DNA of 7,681 nucleotides from Planctomycetaceae bacterium UBA4732 (GTDB lineage Bacteria; Planctomycetota; Planctomycetia; Gemmatales; Gemmataceae): the NCBI GenBank assembly GCA_002404095.1, contig DHJA01000266.1, positions 11,803 through 19,483 of the forward strand, in the 5' to 3' direction. The notes under the pieces are model-generated. The model saw nothing but the letters and a program-made list of their open reading frames with translations. It made no database searches and was not told the DNA's origin. The first letter of the stretch is position 1, and every line of letters starts with the position of its first letter. Shown piece after piece: positions 1-6,782 of the stretch. The translations under genes and the position numbers were made by a program.

Positions 1-42
1 CGACCGTTAGGGAGCGGTTTTCGCCCCGCTCCCTAACGGTCG
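1..42. repeat. Perfect 17-bp palindrome, REP-like or terminator hairpin
   Basis: Bases 1-17 are exactly complementary to bases 26-42, with an 8-base loop at 18-25. The stem contains CCCTAACGGTCG on its right arm. It lies about 20 bases past the stop codon of the minus-strand DUF1080 gene, so it could fold as that gene's transcription terminator. Read on the minus strand, any T-tract would lie beyond the window edge and cannot be seen. The long perfect stem is equally consistent with a dispersed REP-like palindromic repeat. I see no second copy in this window. The pairing is certain from the sequence; the role is inference. Confidence 0.7.
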
Positions 43-62
43 CGGCTCGTAACACCTTGTAC

Positions 63-794
63 TTACTTATCCTTGACCGTGAGGAGCTTGTCTTCCGTGG
101 GGAAGGTCGTGACGGTGATGTCCTTGAAGCGGACCTCTTCCGGCGCCTTGTTGGAGTGCAATTGAAGCCCGATCGGCCCTTCCTTGATGCGGTCCGGCTC
201 CAGGTCGCGCCAGTCGATGATGGCGATTCCGTTGGCGGCCACGCGGACGCGGTTGCCCTGGGCCAGGATCTCCAATTGGTTCCAGTCATGCTGTTTGCCG
301 GCCCCGGCCTTCTTGCCGGGTTCGGCGTCAACGCCCAGCTTGCCCTCCCGGCCGTACAAATCATACATGCCCCAGCCGGACGGGAACATCACCAGATGGC
401 CGGCGTAGGTGTACTCGTCGTGCTGTTCCGGCGCCTTGCGGCCCCAGAAGCAGACGCCCGAATGCACCTCCGATTCGACCAGCTTGCCTGTCACGGTGAG
501 GCGGAAGTCGCTGAACTTCTTCTTGGTCAGCAGATAGGTGCTGACCTTGACTTCATCCTTGCTCTTGCCGACGATCTCGCCGTCCTGGACGGACCAATGG
601 GACTTGTCGCCTTCCCAGCCGTCGAGACCCTTGCCGTCGAAGAGCTTGATGGTCTCCGATTCGCCCTTTCGCGGCGGCACGACCGGCGCCTCTTTAAGAG
701 GCGTTTTGTCTTTTTCTTTGTCGGCGGCCGTTACGGCGGCGATCAGACCAAAGCCCAGCGTCAGGGCGAGGGCGGAGTACAAAGCGTTTCGCAT
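63..794 (-). CDS. Secreted DUF1080 / 3-keto-disaccharide hydrolase family protein
   Basis: This encodes a 243-residue exported protein. Residues 1-23 form a signal peptide (short basic start, hydrophobic core, AxA-like end before ADKEK), followed by a Lys/Pro-rich linker to about residue 46. Residues 48-230 match the DUF1080 concanavalin-like fold: LFDGKGLDGW at 51-60, the W-V-x-DG-E-I-V-G segment at 67-76, HSGVCFWGRK at 111-120, WNQLEILAQG at 171-180 and the closing GPIGLQLHSN at 206-215. Family members are lectin-like or act on 3-keto-glycosides; the substrate here is unknown. The ATG at 794 was chosen because it opens the signal peptide and has GAGGT five bases upstream; the frame stays open to 1478 but that part is antisense to the next gene. 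It is transcribed divergently from the deacetylase-like gene. The family assignment is firm; a glycan-active role is inference. Confidence 0.9.
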   Translation of the reverse strand: MRNALYSALALTLGFGLIAAVTAADKEKDKTPLKEAPVVPPRKGESETIKLFDGKGLDGWEGDKSHWSVQDGEIVGKSKDEVKVSTYLLTKKKFSDFRLTVTGKLVESEVHSGVCFWGRKAPEQHDEYTYAGHLVMFPSGWGMYDLYGREGKLGVDAEPGKKAGAGKQHDWNQLEILAQGNRVRVAANGIAIIDWRDLEPDRIKEGPIGLQLHSNKAPEEVRFKDITVTTFPTEDKLLTVKDK

Positions 795-953
795 CGTGTA
801 CCTCAAGCTGTTGGGGTGTGCGCGTCCGCCCGGCGCGAAAGTCGTCCGGCGCGGCGCCAAGGCGACAGTACCAGCGGGAGCGGCGCGACGCAACGGGTTT
901 TCCTCAATATAATGCTCCCCGAAGCGCACCGTTTCGTTCGTGGAGATGCAACC
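795..953. promoter_or_regulatory. Divergent intergenic region with a plus-strand promoter
   Basis: These 159 bases separate two divergently transcribed genes. On the plus strand a perfect TATAAT lies at 908-913, about 41 bases before the ATG at 954. The matching -35 position (about 885-890, GCGACG) is a poor fit, so this promoter may need an activator or use a divergent sigma factor. For the minus-strand gene the best pair I can find is TTGCGT (893-888) and TACTGT (870-865) with a 17-base spacer, which is weak. The plus-strand -10 box is the only strong element. Confidence 0.5.
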
Positions 954-2462
954 ATGTCCGCCAGATTGTCGCGCCGGCTGCTGCTGGCTTTGGGTATGCT
1001 CTTGCTGTTGCCGTCGGCGATGTGGGCGGCGGCGCCGGCCGCGAAGGTGTACGTCATCCTCTGGTTCGACACCGAGGATTACATCCTTCCGGCCGACGAC
1101 GACGCGGCTCTGCACCTTGCCGACTTTCTCACCCGCGAAGGTATCCGCGCCACGTTCAAAGTGGTAGGCGAGAAGGCCCGCGAGCTGGAGCGCCGCAAGC
1201 GCGACGACGTGATCGCCGCTTTGAAGAAACATGAGATCGGCTATCACTCTAATTGGCACAGCGTCCAGCCCAGTCCGGCGCTCTACCTTTCGACGCTTGG
1301 CTGGGATGAGGGCGTGGCCGAGTTCGACCGCCGCGAAGGGCCGGGACGCGACGACGTGGAGCGTATCTTCGGCCGGGCGCCGACTTGTTACGGTCAACCG
1401 GGAAGCTCGTGGGGGCCGCAGAGTTATGGGGCCATGAAAAAGTGGGGCATGGGCGTCTACCTCGACTCCGGCCGGCACGTCGGCCTCGACGGCAAACCCT
1501 GCTACTACGACGGCATTTTGAACCTATACCAACTCGACCACCGCCCGCGCACCGCTCTGACAGGCCCCAAGGAGGAACAGCTGGCCGAGGATCATTTTAC
1601 CGACGACCGCAAGGCGTTGCTGGCCGAGGGCGGCGGCATCGTCAGCATCTACTACCATCCGTGCGAATTCGTCCACAAAGAGTTCTGGGACGGCGTCAAT
1701 TTTCGCAACGGCGCCAACCCGCCGCGCGAGCAGTGGAAGCGGCCGGCTCAGAAATCGCCGGAGGAAACCAAAATCGCCTATGACAATTTCGAGACCTGGA
1801 TTCGCTTCATGAAGCGCTTTCCCGAAGTGCAATTCATCACCGCGTCGGAGGCGGCGAAGCTGTATCGCGACCGGGCCCGCGGTCGGCGCTTCGGTTCGGC
1901 CGAACTCAAAATCATCGCGTCGGCCGTCGGCGACGAGATTAGCTTTCAGAAGTACAAGGGTTATACGCTATCCGCTTCGGAGGTATTTGTCTTGCTTAAT
2001 GAATACGTCGCGGAGCGCGCCGCCGGGCGGACGCCGGGCGCCTTGGAAGTGAAGGAGACGCCGTTTGGCCCCACGAGTGCTTCGCCGGCCGTAGCGGACG
2101 GGACGACGACGGACTGGAGCCAGTTCGGCCGCACCGCCGCTGATGTAGCCGACTTCGTGCGCAAGCAGCATCGCGTCCCCGGTACGGTCTGGCTCGGCTC
2201 CAAGCCGGTCTCGCCGGAGGCGTATTTGCGGGCGCTGGCCCTGGTTGCCTTGGACCTAATGGACGGCAAGCAACCGCCGGAGACGATTGAGATCAAACCG
2301 ACAAAGTTGAAGGCGGCGGACTACGTTTCCGACGACGACCCGAAGAAGCTATGGGGCTGGGTGATCTTTCCGCCGGGTTTCCGGGCGCCGGCTATGATGA
2401 AGCTGGCCAAGCGCCAAGCGTGGACGCTGAAGCCGGCCGTACTTGATCCGAACCCGGAATGA
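954..2462 (+). CDS. Secreted polysaccharide deacetylase-like protein with PMBR-like C-terminus
   Basis: The product has 502 residues. Residues 1-26 form a signal peptide (MSARLSRR, then a Leu-rich core and an Ala-rich end). Residues 31-305 look like a NodB-type barrel: strand VYVILWFDTED puts Asp39 where the catalytic/metal Asp sits, although the motif reads FDTED rather than TFDD; HSNWH at 98-102 fits the H(S/T)xxH metal motif; YYHP at 233-236 could be the late histidine motif. Residues 311-355 and 386-448 resemble two pseudomurein-binding-type repeats (YTLSASEVFVLLNEYV; VPGTVWLGSKPVSPEAYLRA), suggesting cell-surface attachment. The ATG at 954 was chosen for its signal peptide and the GGAG eight bases upstream; upstream in-frame codons to 57 are antisense to the DUF1080 gene. 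The likely role is hydrolysis on a surface or environmental glycan, but substrate and activity are not established. The C-terminal domain call is tentative. Confidence 0.8.
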   Translation: MSARLSRRLLLALGMLLLLPSAMWAAAPAAKVYVILWFDTEDYILPADDDAALHLADFLTREGIRATFKVVGEKARELERRKRDDVIAALKKHEIGYHSNWHSVQPSPALYLSTLGWDEGVAEFDRREGPGRDDVERIFGRAPTCYGQPGSSWGPQSYGAMKKWGMGVYLDSGRHVGLDGKPCYYDGILNLYQLDHRPRTALTGPKEEQLAEDHFTDDRKALLAEGGGIVSIYYHPCEFVHKEFWDGVNFRNGANPPREQWKRPAQKSPEETKIAYDNFETWIRFMKRFPEVQFITASEAAKLYRDRARGRRFGSAELKIIASAVGDEISFQKYKGYTLSASEVFVLLNEYVAERAAGRTPGALEVKETPFGPTSASPAVADGTTTDWSQFGRTAADVADFVRKQHRVPGTVWLGSKPVSPEAYLRALALVALDLMDGKQPPETIEIKPTKLKAADYVSDDDPKKLWGWVIFPPGFRAPAMMKLAKRQAWTLKPAVLDPNPE

Positions 2463-2468
2463 GGGCGG

Positions 2469-3248
2469 CTAGGCGTCCGGGTCGATGCCAAGTTCCCTCA
2501 TCCGGGCCGCCCGCCGTTCGGCGAGCGCCGCGGCCTCTACTGCCCGCGTCGCGGCCGCCATCTCTCGGGCCTCCGCCGCTTCGCGTGCGCGACGCGCTCT
2601 CACGGCGCGCTCGTCGGCCCTGATGGCGCGCCTGGTCGCCTTCGCGGCCTCGGCCTGCGATTCCTCGTTTTGCCTTACCAACTCCAGGAAACTCAAGAAT
2701 GGTTTGCCGTCGGGATACCTAAGGAGGAACTCGCCGTGTTCCAGACGCAAATGGACCCCGGTGGCCGGGCTGCGCCAGCCCCCCGTGATATTCTCTATCT
2801 CTTCCAACTCCACCCCGCGGCGCAGCCAGCCGCGCAGCCGGCCTCGATCCGGGTCGTACTGGTAATACTCTTCGACGCCGAAACGCTGGTAGAACTCGAA
2901 CTTGGCTTTCAGTTCCCCGCGCCGGTTGCCTGGCGACAATACCTCCCAAACCACCTGCGGCGCAACGCCGCCTTCCTTCCACTGCTGGTAAGAACCGCGG
3001 TCGCCCTTGGGCCGACCGATCGCCACCAGCGCGTCAGGAGCGGTGCGCGTCACGTTGTCGCCTTCGACGGGATACCACAACAGGTCGCCGGCCACGAAAA
3101 CGTCGTCGCGGTCGCGGAACAGGGCGTCGAGATTGCCCTGAATGGTCACGATCCAACGATATTGCAGGGTGTTGTCCGACATGGGCCGTCCGTCGCAGTC
3201 GGGATATTCGATCTCCGCCGCGGAGGGCGTCGTGACGGGAGTACTCAT
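2469..3248 (-). CDS. Uma2 family (DUF820) PD-(D/E)XK nuclease-like protein
   Basis: The product has 259 residues. Residues 20-185 carry the Uma2 core: PDALVAIG (71-78, Asp72), then VVWEVLSPGN (99-108, Glu102), a lysine at 114-116 and FYQRFGVEEYYQYDP (118-132), the usual order for this restriction-endonuclease-like fold. Residues 190-250 are rich in Ala, Arg and Glu with heptad-like spacing and probably form a coiled coil, a common tail in Uma2 proteins of cyanobacteria and planctomycetes. The family is often present in many copies per genome and its cellular function is not established; nuclease activity is predicted from fold only. The ATG at 3248 has GGAGGT five bases upstream. Its stop lies 6 bases from the stop of the convergent deacetylase-like gene. 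It sits 76 bases after the PAP2 gene, so it may be the last gene of that run or separately transcribed. Confidence 0.9.
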   Translation of the reverse strand: MSTPVTTPSAAEIEYPDCDGRPMSDNTLQYRWIVTIQGNLDALFRDRDDVFVAGDLLWYPVEGDNVTRTAPDALVAIGRPKGDRGSYQQWKEGGVAPQVVWEVLSPGNRRGELKAKFEFYQRFGVEEYYQYDPDRGRLRGWLRRGVELEEIENITGGWRSPATGVHLRLEHGEFLLRYPDGKPFLSFLELVRQNEESQAEAAKATRRAIRADERAVRARRAREAAEAREMAAATRAVEAAALAERRAARMRELGIDPDA

Positions 3249-3324
3249 GGCGTACCTCCGAATAGGCGCGTTGATTGGTTCCTACTGTACCGCAATGACC
3301 ACGGCGATGAAATAGCGGGATCAC

Positions 3325-3888
3325 TTACGCAGTCGGATTGCGCTCCCAGCGCATGTCGGCCCAGCCCGCCAGCAGCGCCAGCGTCAACCCCGCCACCCAA
3401 CCGCCCAATACGTCGGTGAAATAATGGACTCCCAGATAGATGCGGCTAAAGCCGATCAGGAGCGGCAAACCCAGGCCGAAAACGAGAGCTAATACGCGCA
3501 GCCAGCGCGACCGCAACCGTCGGCCGATGGTCAGCGCCAGCGCGCCATAAAGGGTCATCGAGTCCAGCGCGTGGCCGCTGGGAAAGCTCGGCGACTTGGG
3601 GAGGGGATATTGAACGGGCCGCCAGGCCGCGTCAGGGCGCTTCCGGTTGACCACTTCCTTGCCAACCTCGCCGACGAGAAACGCCATCGCTACCGCCGCA
3701 CCGATGCAGGCCGCCGTGCGCCAGCGGCGTAGGATCAGCAGGACAATCGCCGTCAGGATCGCCAAGGCCGCTATGACGCGGTAGTCGCCAACGTGGGTGG
3801 TTGCGATCAAGACCGGGTCCAGCCAGGGGCGGTGGAGGTCCACGACCACGTTTTGCGCGCCCTGGTCCATCCACTCCACTACATTCAC
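3325..3888 (-). CDS. PAP2 family membrane phosphatase
   Basis: This is a 187-residue integral membrane protein with all three PAP2 signature motifs: K77-x6-R84-P85, PSGH at 103-106, and SR148-149 followed by His155 and Asp159. Hydrophobic segments lie near 38-54, 58-76, 110-123, 130-147 and 160-177. His106, Arg149 and His155 would form the phosphohistidine active site. Family members dephosphorylate phosphatidic acid, undecaprenyl diphosphate or related lipid phosphates at the membrane; the substrate here cannot be told. Translation starts at a GTG at 3888 with AGGAGGA about nine bases upstream. It lies 76 bases after the DUF190 gene on the same strand; no terminator with a T-tract is visible in that gap, so read-through is plausible. 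Confidence 0.92.
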   Translation of the reverse strand: MNVVEWMDQGAQNVVVDLHRPWLDPVLIATTHVGDYRVIAALAILTAIVLLILRRWRTAACIGAAVAMAFLVGEVGKEVVNRKRPDAAWRPVQYPLPKSPSFPSGHALDSMTLYGALALTIGRRLRSRWLRVLALVFGLGLPLLIGFSRIYLGVHYFTDVLGGWVAGLTLALLAGWADMRWERNPTA

Positions 3889-3964
3889 GGCTCGTTCTCC
3901 TCCTGAATGGGGCTATCGTTTTCGATTCGGGCAGTCCGAGAGGGGTGCCCCGCGCCGTGATTCG

Positions 3965-4750
3965 TTATGTTTGGGGCCGGACCTTGTCCGGGTTGTGCCG
4001 GTACTTCAGCACGCGCACCGCTTCGACGGTTATAAGACCCTCCGTCACCGCCTCGTCAAGGAACGGCAGGAGTGTTTGCACCTTCTCCGGGCTGTCCACG
4101 ATCTCCACGATGACGGGAAGGTCCGTGGACAGCTCCAATAGCTTTGTGGTGTGCAACCGGCTGTTGGCCCCGAAGCCCATCGGCCCGCGTAGGACCGTCG
4201 CCCCCGCCAAGCCCAGTTCGCGCGCTTTGAGTACGATGGCCCGGTACAGGGGGTTGCCTTGCCACACGTCGGACTCGCCTATGAACACACGGACCAACTG
4301 CCCGTCCTCGCTCAGTTTCATGGCTGGGAACTCCTCGGGCGAAGGCAGGGTCGAAAGGGGCGTGACCGGGCCGGGCACTTCCAGGCGCATCGCCACCCGG
4401 GCGGCGGCGCCCTTCCCTTGCCGATAAAGGATGACGTGCGCCCGTTCGAGGGTCGCCAGCCCCTCCGGGACGGTCTGCTCGACCACGGAAAGGAATCGAC
4501 CGATGGCTTGCGCCGAGTCCACGATTTCCACGACGACTGGGACGTGATCGACCAACGACCACGCGCCGCTCTCCAGCAATTGGCCCGCCACGTCCAGGCC
4601 GAGGATCCCGCGCAGCACGGTGGCCCCGGCTAAGCCGGCGGCTTTCGCCCGCTGCACTAGATCCTCGGCGGCGGGCGGCGAAAACCATCCGTGCCGGTCG
4701 GTGTTCCGTAGGTGGATCCGCAGGAGCGTCTGTTCGCCTTCGAGTTTCAT
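3965..4750 (-). CDS. Tandem two-domain DUF190 protein, fluoride-channel partner
   Basis: The product has 261 residues and two copies of the roughly 110-residue DUF190 domain, residues 1-111 and 144-254, joined by a Pro-rich linker. Both begin MKL and share GLAGATVLRG (39-48 and 180-189) and VEIVDS (74-79 and 215-220). DUF190 proteins have a PII-like fold and are usually single-domain; they are often encoded beside crcB/fluC, as here (12 bases downstream), so a soluble accessory or sensory role in fluoride export is the likely context, though the biochemistry is unproven. Copy 2 keeps the usual GFGANSRLHT-type loop (192-201); copy 1 has lost it (GLDVAGQLLE). The ATG at 4750 has AGAGGGG upstream. 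Met144 is itself preceded by GAGGAG, so an internal start is possible. Confidence 0.92.
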   Translation of the reverse strand: MKLEGEQTLLRIHLRNTDRHGWFSPPAAEDLVQRAKAAGLAGATVLRGILGLDVAGQLLESGAWSLVDHVPVVVEIVDSAQAIGRFLSVVEQTVPEGLATLERAHVILYRQGKGAAARVAMRLEVPGPVTPLSTLPSPEEFPAMKLSEDGQLVRVFIGESDVWQGNPLYRAIVLKARELGLAGATVLRGPMGFGANSRLHTTKLLELSTDLPVIVEIVDSPEKVQTLLPFLDEAVTEGLITVEAVRVLKYRHNPDKVRPQT

Positions 4751-4762
4751 GGCCCCTCTTCC

Positions 4763-5164
4763 CTACCGCCAGCGGGCGAGAAAGACGCCAAGGCGCACGG
4801 CCGCCAGACCCACGAAGACGCTGGCGAAGATATAGGTCCAGCCCAGAAAGCCATCGCCTTCGCGCAGCATCTTGTCGGACTCATATTCAAATGTGGAAAA
4901 GGTGGTGTACGCCCCGACGAACCCGACGGCGAGCATCAATCGCAAGCCGTCGGCGTCGATCCAGCCGACGCCTTGCAACAAACGGTCGCCGAGCAGCGTG
5001 GCGAACCAACCCAGGAACAAGGAGCCGGTGACGTTGATGACGAACGTGCCCCATGGGAAGGCGGTCCCGAACAGCCGGGCCGCCAGCAGGCCCACGCCCC
5101 AGCGGGCCAGTCCGCCGACGGCCGATCCGAACGCCACCAGGCCGACCTGGACGAGAGTACGCAC
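4763..5164 (-). CDS. crcB: Fluoride ion channel CrcB/FluC
   Basis: This is a 133-residue protein with four predicted membrane helices, the usual FluC length. Signatures are GGLARW at 17-22, GTFVINVTGSLFLGW at 39-53 with the pore Asn44, and GFVGAYTTFSTFEYES at 81-96, containing the TTFSTF break that binds the structural sodium and supplies the phenylalanines lining the fluoride path. FluC works as an antiparallel dual-topology dimer in the inner membrane and lets cytoplasmic fluoride out. Only one crcB is present here, which suits a homodimer. The start is GTG at 5164 with GGAGGGG five bases upstream. It heads the minus-strand run and is followed 12 bases later by the DUF190 gene. I see no fluoride riboswitch in the 98 bases upstream. 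Confidence 0.95.
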   Translation of the reverse strand: MRTLVQVGLVAFGSAVGGLARWGVGLLAARLFGTAFPWGTFVINVTGSLFLGWFATLLGDRLLQGVGWIDADGLRLMLAVGFVGAYTTFSTFEYESDKMLREGDGFLGWTYIFASVFVGLAAVRLGVFLARWR

Positions 5165-5197
5165 GACCGCCCCTCCGACTACGCCCGGCGACCACCC

Positions 5198-5227
5198 TTG
5201 CCGGCCCTCCGCTCATTCCCCTAGAAT
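5198..5227 (+). promoter_or_regulatory. Predicted sigma70-type promoter for rpmE
   Basis: TTGCCG at 5198-5203 and TAGAAT at 5222-5227 are separated by 18 bases and point to rpmE. The expected start of transcription is near 5234, giving a leader of about 29 bases with GGAGGA at 5252-5257. The -10 box matches consensus in five of six bases and the -35 box in four. Confidence 0.5.
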
Positions 5228-5250
5228 AAGACAACGCTTGTAATCGCCAA
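5223..5250 (-). promoter_or_regulatory. Possible crcB promoter overlapping the rpmE promoter
   Basis: Read on the minus strand, TTGGCG (5250-5245) and TATTCT (5228-5223) are 16 bases apart and point to crcB. Each hexamer matches consensus in four of six bases. The -10 box shares bases with the -10 box of the rpmE promoter, so if both are real the two polymerases would compete for the same DNA. This is a weak prediction from spacing alone. Confidence 0.3.
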
Positions 5251-5262
5251 CGGAGGATTGTC

Positions 5263-5526
5263 ATGAAAGCTGGTATTCACCCTAAGTACGAAGAAGCCAC
5301 GGTGGTCTGTGGTTGTGGCAATAAGTTCACGACGCGCAGCACGAAAAAGAACATTACCGTCGAAATTTGCTCCGCCTGCCACCCGTTCTTCACGGGCAAG
5401 ATGAAGTTCCTCGACACGACCGGCCGCGTCGAGAAGTTCCAGCGCAAGTACAACTGGGCCAACCGTAAGAAGGCGGGCGACGAGCCGGCCGCGGCAGGCG
5501 CGGTCGCCGCCGAGGCGCCCAAATAG
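5263..5526 (+). CDS. rpmE: Ribosomal protein L31 (zinc-binding type)
   Basis: This is an 87-residue L31 of the large ribosomal subunit. It starts [10 protein letters not shown] and has the zinc-ligand cysteines Cys16, Cys18, Cys36 and Cys39 (CGC and CSAC), so it is the zinc-containing form rather than the cysteine-less paralogue used under zinc limitation. [20 protein letters not shown] (40-59) and the following KYNW are typical. Residues 71-87 form an Ala/Glu/Pro-rich tail beyond the usual 65-75 residue length. The ATG at 5263 has GGAGGA five bases upstream. It lies upstream of prfA and prmC on the same strand; the 140-base gap holds a hairpin, so the degree of co-transcription with prfA is uncertain. 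Confidence 0.96.
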   Translation: MKAGIHPKYEEATVVCGCGNKFTTRSTKKNITVEICSACHPFFTGKMKFLDTTGRVEKFQRKYNWANRKKAGDEPAAAGAVAAEAPK

Positions 5527-5531
5527 TTACC

Positions 5532-5559
5532 GCCTGTCCGGCCGCTCCGCCGGACAGGC
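5532..5559 (+). terminator. GC-rich hairpin after rpmE, possible terminator or attenuator
   Basis: An 11-bp perfect stem pairs 5532-5542 with 5549-5559 around the 6-base loop CGCTCC, starting five bases after the rpmE stop codon. There is no T-tract after it (the next bases are CGCCC), so it is not a classical intrinsic terminator. It may still pause polymerase, protect the rpmE mRNA 3' end, or partly uncouple rpmE from prfA. Confidence 0.45.
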
Positions 5560-5612
5560 CGCCCTTAACGGGAGTACGTCGATGACTCTTTCCTAACATC
5601 TGAAGGCCGACG

Positions 5613-5655
5613 CCTGGGGTCGATCGTCCTTCGCCATTACCGGATCGACCCCCGG
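5613..5655 (+). promoter_or_regulatory. Inverted repeat in the prfA leader reaching into its RBS
   Basis: GGGGTCGATC at 5616-5625 pairs perfectly with GATCGACCCC at 5643-5652, and two further pairs (5613-5614 with 5654-5655) follow after one mismatch, with a 17-base loop. The putative prfA Shine-Dalgarno GGAG is at 5654-5657, so the extended stem would hold half of it. This could lower translation initiation of prfA or bind a protein. The pairing is seen; a regulatory effect is inference. Confidence 0.4.
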
Positions 5656-5666
5656 AGCCGTCGCGT

Positions 5667-6749
<1,083 letters not shown>

Positions 6750-6782
6750 ACCCCGCTCGTCGCTCTATGGAAGGTAAATCTC

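Noticed and set aside
57..953. Long open plus-strand frame joined to the deacetylase-like gene, antisense to the DUF1080 gene
   Set aside because: The reverse strand encodes a clear DUF1080 protein with signal peptide, and the plus frame shows no recognisable domain until the signal peptide at 954. High GC content keeps the antisense frame open.
795..1478. N-terminal extension of the DUF1080 frame on the minus strand
   Set aside because: It is antisense to the deacetylase-like gene, Arg-rich and low in recognisable structure, and the true start at 794 has a good RBS and signal peptide.
3249..3324. Equal 76-base spacers before the PAP2 and Uma2 genes as a repeated element
   Set aside because: The two spacers (3249-3324 and 3889-3964) have equal length but no sequence similarity that I can see, so the match is chance.
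2670..3419. 249-codon plus-strand frame opposite the Uma2 gene
   Set aside because: No family resemblance, and the opposite strand carries a well-formed Uma2 protein with RBS.
3929..3950. Short inverted repeat GGGCA...TGCCC between the DUF190 and PAP2 genes
   Set aside because: Only five base pairs with a 12-base loop and no T-tract, which is expected by chance in GC-rich DNA.
3801..4427. 208-codon plus-strand frame over the DUF190 and PAP2 genes
   Set aside because: It is a shadow of two confident minus-strand genes, rich in Arg, Ser and Pro without a domain.
5165..5262. Fluoride riboswitch upstream of crcB
   Set aside because: I looked on the minus strand for the GGCGAUG pseudoknot element and the later CUGAUG-type segment. 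A lone GGCGAT occurs, but the rest is missing and the space before the GTG is small.
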